Assembly: GCF_029931775.1 (NCBI RefSeq)
Contig: NC_079321.1
Coordinates: 10,955,001-11,019,000, forward strand
Origin: Euleptes europaea
Taxonomy: Eukaryota; Chordata; Lepidosauria; Squamata; Sphaerodactylidae
Reading direction: 5' to 3'
Length of the DNA: 64,000 bases
Below are positions 43,401-46,492 of the stretch, piece by piece (positions within the stretch are counted from its first letter, which is position 1; each line of letters starts with the position of its first letter). The translations under genes and the position numbers were made by a program. The notes beneath the pieces were generated by a model, which was not told the origin of the DNA, did no database searches, and was given only the letters and a program-made list of their open reading frames with translations.

Positions 43401-45348
43401 GGCGGGAGGTTTTTGGGGTGGAGCCTGAGGAAGGCCGAGTTTAGGGAGGGGAGGGACTTCAGTGCCATAGAGTCCGATTGCCAAAGCATTTTGAAATTTA
43501 AGAGTGAACAAATGGGCAGGCTGGTGAGTGAGTTACCAGGCAGAGTCCAAGATAATTAAAAAGGGGAAAAAAAGTATTTATGTAACTAGCAATCACACTA
43601 ACAAGTAAAGAACCCAGGCGCAATGGGAATACATAGCAGACCATAGCTACATGTATTCCAGAAGCTAAAGACAGAACCAAAAACAAGCACTAACTAGACT
43701 TGTTTGTTTCGGGATTTTACCTCGGCACTTCTCCCTGACAAATGGGCTCAAGATAGCCAAAACTTCTAAAACAGAATAGCTGTTGAAGACTTTGCTCAGC
43801 TTTAGGATTGCCAACCTACTGGTGCTAGCTGGAGATCTCCTGCTATTACAACTGATCTCCAGCCGATAGAGATCAGTTCACCTGGAGAAGATGACCGCTT
43901 CAGCAATTGACTCTATAGCATTGAAGTCCCTCCCCTCCCCAAACCTTGCCCTCCTTAGGCTCCACCCCCAAAACCTCCTGCCAGTGGCAAAAAGAGACCT
44001 GGCAACCCTACTCAGCTTTCCTGGCAGTTTCTGGCTACCCAGCTTGAGCAACTGGCACACAGTGCACTGAATCTTTTAAATCTTTCCTTTCCAGATGGGT
44101 TAAGGTTGCCAGGTCCCTCTTCGCCACTGGCGGGAGGTTTTTGGGGCGGAGCCTGAGGAGGGCGGGGTTCCCCCTTACTTCCCCCTTACTAGGAACGAAG
44201 CTCAGTGCTTGTACACATGAACACATGAAGCTGCCTTACACTGAATCAGACCCTTGGTCCATCAAAGTCAGTATCAACTACTCAGACCAGCAGCGGCTCT
44301 CCAGGGTCTCAGGCAGGGGTCTTTCACATCACCTACTTGCCTGGTCCCTTTAACTGGAGATGGTGGGGATTGAACCTGGGACCTTCTGTATGCTTCCCAT
44401 TTGGTACATGGGTGCCTTTCACCCTTGGGCTATCGTGGTGGTGAGTGTGTGTGAAAGGGTCGCCTTTGGTGAGGATGCAGTGGTGTGCTCCCTTGTGTTT
44501 GCCCCAGTATCTGCATTTCCCTTGCCTGGCCCTCCCAAGTCTAGGATTACCAACCTCCAGGTGGTGGCTGGAGATCTCCTGCTATTACAACTGATCTCCA
44601 GCCGACAGAGATCAGTTCCCCTGGAGAAAATGGCTGCCTTGGCAATTGGACTCTATGGCATTGAAGTCCCTCCCTGAACCCCTCCCTCCTCAGGCTCCGC
44701 CCCAAAAACCTCTTGCTGATGTCAAAGAGGGACCTGGCAACCCTAAGCCAGAATGAGCTGGGGGAACAGAGCTCCCGCAAGGACTAGTGACCCTGTCCTG
44801 CCCTCTCCCTAGGGTTGCCAGGCCCGATAGGGGACTAGGGTTGCCAGATCCAGGTTGGGAAACTCCAGGAGAATTGGGGATGGAGCCTGGGGAGGACAGG
44901 GACCTCAGTGGGGTACAAAGCCACAGAGTCCACCCTCCAAAGCAGCCATTTTCTCCTGGGGTTCTGATCTCTGTAGGCTAGCTGTGGAGGCTGTAGGGTT
45001 GCCAGATTCCCTCTTCGCCGCCGCCGGGAGGTTTTAGGGGTGGAGCCTGAGGAGGGCAGGGTTTGGGAAGGGGAGGGACTTCAGTGCCATAGAGTCCAAT
45101 TGCCGAAGTGGCAATTTTCTCCAAGTGAGCTGATCTCTATCGGCTGGAGATTAGTTGTAATAGCAGGAGATGTCCAGTTATTACCTGCAGGCTGGCAACC
45201 CTAGGAGGCTGGCATCCCTACCACTTCCCCAAAGTACTTACAGCACCGTGGCAGAAAGTGTCTTTTTGGCCCTTTGGCTGGAGGTTTTGGATTTTGATGG
45301 GCGCTTGTTTGTTTTGACACCCAGCTTCTCTTTTTTCTCTTCGGTCAT
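7106..45348 (-). CDS. PDE1-family cyclic nucleotide phosphodiesterase, divergent paralogue (15 exons)
   Basis: Predicted 3',5'-cyclic nucleotide phosphodiesterase of the PDE1 family, 908 residues. Seen: 15 minus-strand coding blocks flanked by AG/GT sites, every junction in phase, total 2727 nt. The catalytic domain spans about residues 129-427. It contains YHN with H192 and H196, HDYEHTG with H232/D233, HVADISHP with D339, and the SQIGF glutamine/phenylalanine clamp (Q390, F393). Family knowledge: these are the metal ligands, catalytic histidine and base-pocket glutamine of class I PDEs, and the exon cuts match PDE1A-C. Odd: residues 1-36 are short and basic, and the calmodulin-binding exon expected before residue 36 is not visible. 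The C-terminal 480 residues carry eight 15-residue repeats and unfamiliar exons. Catalytic residues are intact, so a live enzyme is likely. Inference: a fourth PDE1 paralogue rather than PDE1A, B or C. Exons 1 and 3 are the least certain. Confidence 0.85.
7666..7950 (-). mobile_element. tRNA-headed SINE (family 1)
   Basis: Left GGTAAAGGTCCCCTGTGCAA, right reversed head with CTCTGTGCCACAGGGCTCC. It lies in intron 14 of the PDE1-like gene. Confidence 0.85.
7951..8519. other. PDE1-like intron 14, no recognisable element
   Basis: AT-rich unique-looking sequence. One minus open frame of about 120 codons (7993-8358) has no family signature and no paired splice sites that fit the gene. Confidence 0.4.
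8520..8728. mobile_element. family-A hAT MITE
   Basis: TAGGGTTGCCAACCTCCAGG to GGCAACCCTA. Next to it, at 8735-8865, is a 5S-type SINE tail followed by the short module described in the findings. Confidence 0.85.
8920..9050 (+). mobile_element. 5S-type SINE, 3' part
   Basis: Contains ACCACCAAGGAAGTCCAGG, GGCAAACCCACCTCTGA and the tail CGTAAGTCAGGTGTGACTTG, the BovB-like tail of 5S-Sauria SINEs. The 5S head is missing. Confidence 0.65.
9131..9421 (-). CDS. PDE1-like exon 14 (acidic tail)
   Basis: 97 codons, from EIVDKESSWRKTAGQTLESN to DLTQSDMEIFSLWN, with an acidic centre ESDDVIIEEFIPDDP. Acceptor TTGTAG|AG, donor AATG|GTAATT, phase 1 to 1. If the donor is not used, reading runs 27 nt further to a stop at 9102-9104, giving a short alternative end. 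No known domain recognised. Confidence 0.68.
9638..9936. mobile_element. MITE with GGCCACTTATGCATGG ends
   Basis: Left GGCCACTTATGCATGGT, right ACCATGCATAAATGGCC, near-perfect inverted ends. Same end type as 33101-33403 and, more loosely, 29097-29692. Superfamily not assigned. Confidence 0.65.
10395..10606. mobile_element. family-A hAT MITE, inverted
   Basis: TAGGGTTGCCAGGTCCCTC at left, GGTTGGCAACCCTA at right, so opposite in orientation to the copy at 8520. Confidence 0.85.
10607..11316. other. PDE1-like intron 13, unique-looking
   Basis: No repeat or exon recognised. Confidence 0.4.
11317..11910 (-). CDS. PDE1-like exon 13 (charged 15-residue repeats and Cys cluster)
   Basis: 198 codons. 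After ESPEKESNRA come eight tandem copies of a 15-residue unit, consensus KDHxSEDKAQKEKSx (45 bp each, about 11512-11880). Next is a basic stretch, then a cysteine cluster including CDCQLCDC and further single cysteines. Acceptor TTCTTAG|AA fits exon 12; donor TACG|GTAATC fits exon 14. The repeat is low-complexity, likely disordered or helical, with alternating acid and lysine. The cysteine cluster could be palmitoylated or bind metal, which is speculation. The near-identity of units suggests recent expansion. Confidence 0.78.
11994..12075 (-). repeat. decayed hammerhead-bearing repeat
   Basis: On the minus strand TTGACAA, then a GGGAG/CTCTT-type stem, then GAAAGC. This is one of three relatives of a repeat whose other copies near 28930 and 50835 share GTCTCTAAGGTGCTAC-like sequence. 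The core resembles CUGANGA...GAAA with CG to CA decay. Confidence 0.4.
12080..13600. other. PDE1-like intron 12, mostly unique
   Basis: No exon with matching phase or family similarity seen; AT-rich, with no repeat I recognise. Confidence 0.4.
13603..14249. mobile_element. family-A MITE interrupted by two further MITEs
   Basis: Outer pieces 13603-13682, 13875-13976 and 14184-14249. Insert one, 13683-13874, is bounded by a perfect GTGGGGAG duplication. Insert two, 13977-14183, is bounded by TCGGGAGA and TCTGCAGA, each one change from TCTGGAGA. Confidence 0.85.
14496..14700. mobile_element. family-A hAT MITE
   Basis: TGGGGTTGCCAACCTCCAGG to GACCTGGCAACCCTG. Confidence 0.8.
14965..15245 (+). 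mobile_element. tRNA-headed SINE (family 1), forward copy
   Basis: Head GAGCAGAGTGGTAAGCTGC (A box) and GAGTTCGATCCCGACGG (B box), body TTCCATCCTTCCGAGGTCGG, tail GGGGACCTTTACC. The clearest copy for the promoter boxes. Confidence 0.88.
15400..15590 (-). CDS. PDE1-like exon 12 (post-catalytic linker)
   Basis: 63 codons ending SNIHENRSKWKDALEPKKK, comparable to the linker VVHINRERWRAKVPKEEKAK of long PDE1 forms, which supports membership of the same gene. Donor AAAG|GTATGG in phase 1. The acceptor is a tandem NAGNAG (AAGCAG), so the exon may start at 15590 or 15587. Confidence 0.8.
15886..16525 (-). mobile_element. BovB (RTE) LINE, 3' part
   Basis: The minus strand encodes the RTE reverse-transcriptase end: YGCESWTMKKADRKKVDSFE, then WTAPPKNKNKSVG in another stretch, and SYFGHIMKRQESLEKTIMLG with GSRKRGRPNKRW. 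These match the BovB consensus YGCETWTLKKADERRIDAFE and YFGHLMRR..SLEKTLMLGK. It is 5'-truncated, frame-shifted between blocks, and bordered by a GT-rich stretch at 15884. Confidence 0.9.
16531..16757 (-). mobile_element. 5S-Sauria-type SINE
   Basis: Reversed: the tail TGTGTGTGTAAAGTGCAG at the left, the 5S-rRNA-like head GATCTGACGAGATCAGGCTA at the right. It sits next to the BovB copy, whose machinery is thought to move such SINEs. Confidence 0.85.
16910..17148 (-). mobile_element. tRNA-headed SINE (family 2)
   Basis: Left AGAAGAAGATTTGG, right reversed head TTAACCACTACACCATGCTGG. Confidence 0.8.
17190..17402. mobile_element. family-A-related MITE, diverged subfamily
   Basis: TAGGGTTGCTAACTCCAGGA to GGTTGGCATCCCTA. 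The interior CTCCAGGGGAAATGAT shows the GGGG-AACTGATC subfamily with a wider spacing. Confidence 0.75.
17602..17815. mobile_element. family-A hAT MITE, inverted
   Basis: TAGGGTTGCCAGGTCCCTC with the right end decayed to GGAGCTTGGGAGGCTCTA. Confidence 0.8.
18303..18480. mobile_element. short hAT element, 178 bp
   Basis: Starts CAGGGGAGCC and ends GTATGTTTGACACCCCA, flanked by a perfect ATCTAAGC duplication on each side. Confidence 0.8.
18550..18889 (+). mobile_element. solo LTR of an endogenous retrovirus (fossil), about 340 bp
   Basis: TG...CA ends with short inverted termini (TGTGG / CAACA), a 4-bp duplication TTAC on both sides, an AATAAA at 18820-18825 and a T/C-rich region after it as in R-U5. 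The 4-bp duplication and layout suggest a gamma-type (ERV1) source, by inference. No internal retroviral sequence is present, so it is a recombined remnant. The clean ends suggest moderate age. Confidence 0.72.
18959..19200 (+). mobile_element. CR1 LINE 3' end
   Basis: Contains AGGAAGAACTTTCTGATGG, GGTGGAACGCGCTGCC and GGTTGGACCGGATGGACCTT, ending in GATTTTGTGATT units, the CR1 3' hallmark. Severely 5'-truncated. Confidence 0.9.
19218..19424. mobile_element. family-A hAT MITE
   Basis: CTAGGATTGCTAACCTCCAGG to TTTTCCAACCCTA. Confidence 0.8.
19912..20335. mobile_element. family-A MITE with a second copy nested in it
   Basis: The outer copy is split at 20002/20211. The inner copy, 20003-20210, has intact TAGGGTTGCC and GGCAACCCTA ends. 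Flanking ACTTCCACT and CTTCAATG match the expected ACTTCAATG of the host element only partly. Confidence 0.75.
20447..20552 (-). CDS. PDE1-like exon 11 (end of catalytic domain)
   Basis: Encodes FINIIVKPIFTLMFDVVQKI, then VLPLLQKAADAEKP. PDE1A has FIDFIVEPTFSLLTDSTEKI VIPLIEE. Acceptor TTTTCAG|GC, donor CTTG|GTAAGA, phase 1 to 2. The Phe of the clamp is the second residue. Confidence 0.9.
21012..21225 (+). mobile_element. tRNA-headed SINE (family 3)
   Basis: B box AGGTTCAATCC and the tail GATTCAGTATAAGGCAGCT. Family 3 also occurs at 23505 and 44215. Confidence 0.75.
21628..21709 (-). CDS. PDE1-like exon 10 (substrate glutamine)
   Basis: Encodes GAKEAELGLPISPLCDREAT NIAESQI, split here for length. 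PDE1 has GDKEAELGLPFSPLCDRKST MVAQSQI. The invariant glutamine of SQIGF is retained. Acceptor CTCCAG|G, donor ATAG|GTGACA, phase 0 to 1. Confidence 0.92.
21740..22335. other. PDE1-like intron 9, no element recognised
   Basis: AT-rich; a TTCTATTC-type simple stretch near 21770-21810, otherwise nothing identifiable. Confidence 0.4.
22355..22592 (-). mobile_element. tRNA-derived SINE, different subfamily
   Basis: Reversed: GCATTTCTCCCCAATGTGG, CCTCACAACAACTCTGTGAG, AGGGATTTGAACCTGGG (B box) and CACTGCACCACACTG. Confidence 0.7.
22950..23253 (-). mobile_element. tRNA-headed SINE (family 1)
   Basis: Ends about 35 bp before the 3' edge of PDE1-like exon 9, so it crowds the donor side of that exon. 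Confidence 0.85.
23290..23410 (-). CDS. PDE1-like exon 9 (second metal Asp)
   Basis: Encodes LDKTMVMCMVIHVADISHPA, then KQWDLHHHWSEALFQEFFKQ. The metal-binding Asp of ADISHP is present. Family proteins have HAADISHPAK and a Leu-rich lead-in, so MVMCMVIHV is a divergent core strand. Acceptor TGGCAG|G, donor AACAG|GTACCA. Confidence 0.92.
23505..23712 (-). mobile_element. tRNA-headed SINE (family 3)
   Basis: Reversed: GAAGCTGCCTTATACTGG at the left, GGGGATTGAACCTGGGACC (B box) and CTACCACTGAGCCACAG at the right. It occupies much of the short intron between exons 8 and 9. Confidence 0.85.
23823..23924 (-). CDS. PDE1-like exon 8
   Basis: Encodes EMRHLVIKIVLSTDMSSHFQ and a short variable end DMKHTVQGLQHHE. 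PDE1A has DLRNLVIEMVLSTDMSGHFQ here. Acceptor TTCAG|G. The donor GAAAG|GTTGGC is weaker than the others but in phase with exon 9. Confidence 0.9.
24550..25215. mobile_element. Penelope-like element remnant, inverted terminal parts
   Basis: About 200 bp at 24550-24765 recurs inverted at 25035-25215. Both carry GACGTTTCGCCAGCAGCTGT or its complement, a hammerhead-like core. Inverted terminal repeats with such cores are known in Penelope-like retroelements. Part of a SINE (24765-24925) lies between the arms. No enzyme frame; it is a broken fossil. Confidence 0.6.
25225..25505 (-). mobile_element. tRNA-headed SINE (family 2)
   Basis: Left AGAAGAAGAGTTGG, right CACGCTGGCTC, with an internal duplication of GGAGGAGTGGGGAA. 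Confidence 0.85.
25506..26267. other. PDE1-like intron 7, unique-looking
   Basis: AT-rich, no element or exon recognised. Confidence 0.4.
26276..26483. mobile_element. family-A hAT MITE with target duplication
   Basis: TAGGGTTGCCAATCTCCAAG to GACCTGGCTACCCTA, flanked by CCTGGATG and CCTGGAAG (7 of 8). This copy helps establish the family as hAT. Confidence 0.9.
26487..26860 (+). mobile_element. two 5S-type SINE copies head to tail
   Basis: The first (26492-26640) and second (26640-26855) both have 5S-like GATCTCATCAGATCTCGG-type heads and TGGATGGGAGACCAC. The second keeps the BovB-like tail CATAAGTTGCGTGCAACTTG. Confidence 0.85.
26975..27100 (-). CDS. PDE1-like exon 7
   Basis: Encodes SEVALLYNDTSVLENHHLSA, then AYQLLQNPELNILENLTEEE and WR. 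It matches the PDE1 exon SDVAILYNDRSVLENHHVSA ... NILINLSKDDWR. Acceptor CTCTAG|G and donor GGAG|GTGAGA, phase 2 to 2. Confidence 0.92.
27234..27307. mobile_element. truncated family-A MITE beside a splice donor
   Basis: CTAGGGCTGCCAGGTCCCTC to GGGCAGGGTTTGGGGA, stopping about 7 bp from the exon 6 boundary. Confidence 0.75.
27315..27415 (-). CDS. PDE1-like exon 6 (HD metal motif)
   Basis: Encodes HWLTDLEILAIFFSTS, then VHDYEHTGTTNNFHIQTR. The HD pair and the PDE1-typical HTGTTNNFHIQT stretch are complete. Acceptor CACCAG|C, donor ACAAG|GTGAGT. A truncated hAT MITE lies only about 7 bp inside the following intron. Confidence 0.93.
27420..28920. other. PDE1-like intron 5, mostly unique
   Basis: A small direct repeat GGAACATACACTCAG at 27960-27990. 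Otherwise no element or exon recognised with confidence. Confidence 0.4.
28930..29092. repeat. short inverted repeat with decayed hammerhead core
   Basis: Arms AGTCCAGTAGCACCTTAGAG and CTCTAAGGTGCTACGGGACT face each other across about 100 bp. The right part has AGCTTTGACTCTTGAAAAC. Confidence 0.55.
29097..29692. mobile_element. MITE with ATTTATGCATGGG ends
   Basis: Left ATTTATGCATGGGAG, right TACCCATGCATAAACG. It shares the interior GAAGTATTTGAATCCCTGCC and CACTGCTTTGTAATTGGCTG with the element at 42190-42890 in opposite orientation. Confidence 0.6.
29787..29927 (-). CDS. PDE1-like exon 5 (catalytic His and first metal His)
   Basis: 47 codons, phase 0 to 0. Contains FAEALELGYAKYRNPYHN followed by IHAADVTQTVH, the PDE signature with the proton-donor histidine (YHN) and a metal-binding histidine (IHAADV). 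Ends HTGIM at ATG|GTAAGA, the same junction as in PDE1A. Confidence 0.93.
30130..30324. mobile_element. family-A-related MITE, diverged subfamily
   Basis: GCCAGCCTCCAGGTAGGAAC to GATCTGGCAACCCTA, with GAGGGTGGACTCTGTGGCAT inside. Confidence 0.75.
30390..30614. mobile_element. family-A-related MITE, diverged subfamily
   Basis: CTAGGGATGCCAGCCTCCAG to GACCTGGCAACCATAG, the same subfamily as the preceding copy. Confidence 0.75.
30783..30992. mobile_element. family-A hAT MITE, inverted
   Basis: TAGGGTTGCCCGCTCCGGG to GAGGTTGGCAACCCTA. Confidence 0.85.
31103..31311. mobile_element. family-A hAT MITE, inverted
   Basis: TAGGGTTACCAGGTCCCTC to GGTTGGCAACTCTA. Preceded at 31020-31095 by a fragment of 5S-type SINE tail. 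Confidence 0.85.
31500..31530 (+). other. hammerhead-ribozyme-like core
   Basis: CTGATGA (31504-31510), a short stem with GC/GC closing, then GAAAC (31522-31526). It sits in an unclassified repeat-like stretch. Folding beyond the core could not be judged. Confidence 0.35.
31706..32010 (-). mobile_element. L1-type LINE 3'UTR fragment
   Basis: Starts with a T-run (poly(A) on the minus strand), then AT-rich sequence such as TATTTTTCCATACAATCATT, which resembles squamate L1 3'UTRs. No coding part. Confidence 0.5.
32011..32214. mobile_element. family-A hAT MITE
   Basis: GGGGTAACCTCCAGGTACTA to GACCTGGCAACGCTA. Confidence 0.8.
32280..32503 (-). mobile_element. 5S-Sauria-type SINE
   Basis: Reversed: GTGTGTGTAAAGTGCCGTC at the left, GATCTGACAAGATCAGGCTA at the right. 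It ends about 130 bp before PDE1-like exon 4. Confidence 0.85.
32633..32749 (-). CDS. PDE1-like exon 4
   Basis: 39 codons, phase 0 to 0, with DVDKWSFNVFVLNEVS and CEMFNKYDLLTRFQ. These match the PDE1 exon DVDKWSFDVFALNEAS ... YELFTRYDLINRFK nearly residue for residue. Acceptor CAACAG|G, donor TTTCAG|GTCAGG. This is the start of the conserved catalytic unit. Confidence 0.88.
32885..33480 (+). mobile_element. tRNA SINE (family 2) split by a MITE
   Basis: The SINE head at 32885-33098 and tail at 33406-33480 (AAACCTACTCTTCTTCTTC) are separated by the element at 33101-33403. Confidence 0.85.
33101..33403. mobile_element. MITE with very long inverted repeats
   Basis: GGCCTTTTATGCATGGCTGT at the left, its complement ACAGCCATGCATAAAAGGCC at the right. 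The arms extend about 60 bp through CACCCCTCTGACAACTTCGG and beyond. Flanks AGAGGGA/AAAGGGA suggest a 7-8 bp duplication. Confidence 0.8.
33711..34055. mobile_element. hAT-ended MITE with an internal 70-bp-arm hairpin
   Basis: TAGGGTTGCCAGGTGCCCGC to GACCTGGCAATCCTAG. The interior, 33824-33975, is a near-perfect palindrome with arms from GCGTCACTTCCGGTTTAGAA and a 5-nt loop near 33899. Confidence 0.8.
34075..34830 (+). mobile_element. L2-type LINE 3' end, interrupted
   Basis: Left part has TCTGGCCGCCGTATCTCAAA and TAGACAAATTCATGAAGGCA. After the MITE it resumes with GGCTAGCCATTGTGGGAAAC and AGACGGACCATTG. Typical L2/CR1 tail wording; strongly truncated. Confidence 0.75.
34524..34741. mobile_element. 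family-A MITE with perfect target duplication
   Basis: CAGGGTTGCCAACTCCAGG to GGTTGGCAACCCTA, flanked on both sides by CTTCTGTG inside the L2 LINE. This proves the insertion boundaries. Confidence 0.92.
35087..35294. mobile_element. family-A hAT MITE
   Basis: TAAGGTTGCCCACCTTCAGG to GAGCTGGCAACCCA. Confidence 0.8.
35687..35855 (-). mobile_element. 5S-type SINE
   Basis: Reversed: TTCAAGGCAAGAGACATTCA, GGAGGTCTCCCATACAAGCA, CCCTGCTTAGCTTCTGAGAC. Confidence 0.8.
35857..37006. mobile_element. family-A MITE split by a large inverted-repeat element
   Basis: Left stub 35857-35880, right part 36813-37006. The inserted 35881-36812 is bounded by 15-bp direct copies of AACTTCCAGGTACTA. The insert has arms 35879-36049 and 36605-36773, about 170 bp, starting TATAGAGAACACACAGCA. 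Inside are a second palindrome (36499-36602, AATCCTAAACAAAGGAG) and a third pair around GCATGTTCCCA. Confidence 0.75.
37365..37870 (+). mobile_element. 5S-type SINE split by a tRNA SINE
   Basis: The 5S head at 37370-37430 resumes at 37754 with TGGATGGGAGACCACCAAGG. A complete family-2 tRNA SINE (about 37433-37752, GAGCCAGCGTGGTCGTGTAG to CTTCTTCTTCTT) lies between, with CTTGGAGAG/CTTGGATGGGAG at its borders. Confidence 0.85.
38089..38182 (-). CDS. PDE1-like exon 3 (weakly supported)
   Basis: Open block with acceptor ATCAG|C and donor TTA|GTATGA. Phase 2 to 0 is exactly what neighbouring exons need. The peptide includes CYTQKNFIVITGHNSNVFVN, which parallels the PDE1 exon MYRKTYHMVGLAYPAAVIVT in length and in the Y, V, V, V spacing, but identity is low. 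The acceptor lacks a good pyrimidine tract. The exon could be mis-bounded. Confidence 0.45.
38323..38480 (-). mobile_element. CR1 LINE 3' fragment
   Basis: AATCATAGACTTGGAAGGGG and GTCATCTAGTCCAACCCCCT are the reverse complement of the CR1 3' end. Confidence 0.85.
38490..39270. other. PDE1-like intron 2, unassigned sequence
   Basis: AT-rich. One plus-strand open block after TATATATAG at 39006 is discussed in the findings; nothing else recognised. Confidence 0.4.
39274..40557. mobile_element. family-A-type MITE carrying a 1.08-kb hAT insertion
   Basis: Host pieces 39274-39383 and 40462-40557. The insert, 39384-40461, has ends TAGGGTTGGGC and GCACAACCCTA. Flanks AAAGAAGC and AAATCAGC are each one change from the host's AAAGCAGC. 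A 25-bp-arm hairpin (AGTCATGACCTATCTGAAGG) sits at 40036-40106 inside the insert. Confidence 0.85.
40802..41574. mobile_element. three-layer nest: MITE in MITE with a retroposon inside
   Basis: Outer MITE 40802-41574. Middle MITE 40873-41426 has an AGGATCAG/GGGATCAG duplication. Inside it is a 335-bp insert, 41047-41381, bounded by 16-bp perfect copies of AATAGCAAGAGATCTG. The innermost insert holds a hammerhead-like core on the minus strand. Confidence 0.88.
41182..41210 (-). other. hammerhead-ribozyme-like core
   Basis: Minus strand reads CTGATGA, AGGCCCAATAGGCC (GGCC/GGCC stem) and GAAACGTC, matching the CUGANGA...GAAA core and a GUC cleavage triplet. The best of the cores in this window, but stems I and III were not folded. 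Confidence 0.5.
41628..41872 (-). mobile_element. tRNA-headed SINE (family 2)
   Basis: Left AAGAAGAAAAGTTAG, right reversed head CCATCACACCATACTGG. It ends about 80 bp before PDE1-like exon 2. Confidence 0.8.
41954..42136 (-). CDS. PDE1-like exon 2 (N-terminal regulatory region)
   Basis: Encodes CILDLEENLSGSQLELVPYD and onwards through VQKWLIGTFT to ESSTHVIR. It aligns with the PDE1 segment RLLDTEDELSDIQTDSVPSE, VRDWLASTFT, KPKFRSIVHAVQAGIFVER. Acceptor TTGCAG|G and donor ATAAG|GTAAGC, phase 2 to 2. A stronger pyrimidine-rich acceptor 30 nt upstream (TTTTTGCAG) is in frame with this reading but would start in phase 0, which does not fit exon 1. Confidence 0.75.
42190..42890. mobile_element. 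MITE with TTAGCCTCCTTTAT inverted ends
   Basis: Left TCTTTAGCCTCCTTTATTCC and TTAGCCAGGATCAAA, right TTTGATCCTGGCTGAAACGG and ATAAAGGAGGCTAAAGCGA. Interior shared with 29097-29692. Confidence 0.75.
42920..43115 (-). mobile_element. tRNA-like SINE remnant
   Basis: GCAGTGGCTCAAGCAGCTGG and GAGTTCGAATCCCCATC look like A and B boxes of a further SINE type. Only one copy seen. Confidence 0.45.
43122..43330. mobile_element. family-A hAT MITE with target duplication
   Basis: TAAGGTTGTCAACCTCCAGG to GGCAACCCTA, flanked by CCTCCCAC and CTTCCCAC (7 of 8). Confidence 0.88.
43374..43486. mobile_element. family-A MITE, right half missing
   Basis: TAGGGTTGCCAGGTCCCTC to GATTGCCAAAGCA, then unique sequence 43490-43790 with nothing recognised. 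Confidence 0.75.
43803..44010. mobile_element. family-A MITE with perfect target duplication
   Basis: TAGGATTGCCAACC to GGCAACCCTA, flanked on both sides by CTCAGCTT. One of the cleanest copies. Confidence 0.93.
44102..44172. mobile_element. family-A MITE fragment
   Basis: TAAGGTTGCCAGGTCCCTC to GGGCGGGGTTCCCCC, truncated. Confidence 0.7.
44215..44400 (-). mobile_element. tRNA-headed SINE (family 3)
   Basis: Reversed: GAAGCTGCCTTACACTGA at the left, GGGGATTGAACCTGGGACC at the right. Confidence 0.85.
44542..44745. mobile_element. family-A hAT MITE
   Basis: TAGGATTACCAACCTCCAGG to GACCTGGCAACCCTA. Confidence 0.85.
44837..45220. mobile_element. nested family-A MITEs beside PDE1-like exon 1
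   Basis: The inner copy, 44994-45203, has a perfect GGAGGCTG duplication and lies inside a diverged copy starting TAGGGTTGCCAGATCCAGG. The block ends about 20 bp from the exon 1 donor. A stub TAGGGTTGCCAGGCCCGAT lies just before it at 44811. Confidence 0.88.
45242..45348 (-). CDS. PDE1-like exon 1 (start codon, basic N-terminus)
   Basis: ATG in good context (CCAAC before it), then 35 codons beginning MTEEKKEKLG and rich in Lys, Arg and Ser, ending at a consensus donor CT|GTAAGT in phase 2. That phase fits the next exon at 42136. The segment replaces the PDE1 N-terminal region that normally carries a calmodulin-binding helix; no amphipathic basic helix with Trp or Leu anchors is evident. A hAT MITE ends about 20 bp into the intron. 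Chosen because it is the only upstream start with a matching donor; other first exons could lie elsewhere. Confidence 0.6.
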
Positions 45349-45664
45349 GTTGGCAGCGGTCTGTGCCAGCTAACCATAACTGCAGCGTATTGCAGCATTG
45401 AAATATAAGTACACTAGTACAGTACCCCACTATTCCTATCCATACGTCATTCTTACTGATTCCCTATTGATGCTGAGTTCAGCAGGAAAAGCTACAAGCC
45501 CGGCCAGGAGCATTGTGATGTCATGCAGATGTCACAGCCGTTGTGTGACCAGTTGTCTGAGTTCTTATTTCCAGGGCTTGTGAGTGTGCCTTTCCTCCCC
45601 CCTCCCTTATTTCACAGATGAAGGAAAAGTGCTGAATGTATTTATAGTCCAAAGAGAGAATGCA

Positions 45665-46405
45665 AGAAGTGGTTTTTTTTTGTTTTTTTTAAGAGCTTTA
45701 TAAACATCAGCTGGCTCTTATTTCCATGTTTGGTGGACTTGTCCGAAGTTGCAGTTGTATTGGAAAGCCATAAGCCAGGATTTCCAAAAGATGTTCCAAC
45801 AAAAATTCCCATTAGACCCTGAGACTGTGTTGCTAAGCGTTATACCATCAGAATTATCCTTGCAATTTACAGACCTATTCAAATACGCTACAACGGCTGC
45901 CAGAAAAGTTTTAGCGAGGAAATGGAAACAAGCACTTCTTCCGGACATAGAAGAATGGAAAGAAAAAATAATGGAATATGCCACTATAGTAAAAATGACT
46001 AACATGATAAACAGTGCTACAAATTACGAGCAGTTTTATGAAAAATGGAAACCGTTTTATCAATACGTTGAGATTCAAGCTTGACTAAACAAAATAAGAG
46101 AGTAGATGTTAATTAACCGTAGTGAAATGAAATTTAATTTTATACCTGGATAACTACTTTGAATGTAGAAAAACTAAGTATGTTTGATTTGCTTGATAAG
46201 GTCATTATTTTTCAGCTACATGATTAGAAATGCTAGAATTACTCTCTACTATTTTGATTATTGAGTAGCATGGCAATGTAATCTGTTTGATTGGTTTTCG
46301 TATCCTTGTCTTTTTAACCGCATGCTGATGCTCCTATTTCCCCCTTTTTCCTTTTGTACCCCCTTTTCTCCTTAAAAAATAAAAATAAAATATTATATAT
46401 ATAAA
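45665..46405 (+). mobile_element. L1 LINE 3' end
   Basis: Encodes the ORF2 C-terminus: FHVWWTCPKLQLYWKAIS, then ATTAARKVLARKWKQALLPD and EEWKEKIMEYATIVKMT, typical of vertebrate L1. A 3'UTR with ACCCCCTTTTCTCC and an A-rich tail AAAAAATAAAAATAAAATA follow. Only the last part of ORF2 remains. Confidence 0.92.
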
Positions 46406-46492
46406 AACCTGAGGCCCTCTCAGATCAGAAGAATGGAAACATCCTGATCAATAGTGGTGCTTTTAAAATATGTTTATGTTTCAAAGAACATA

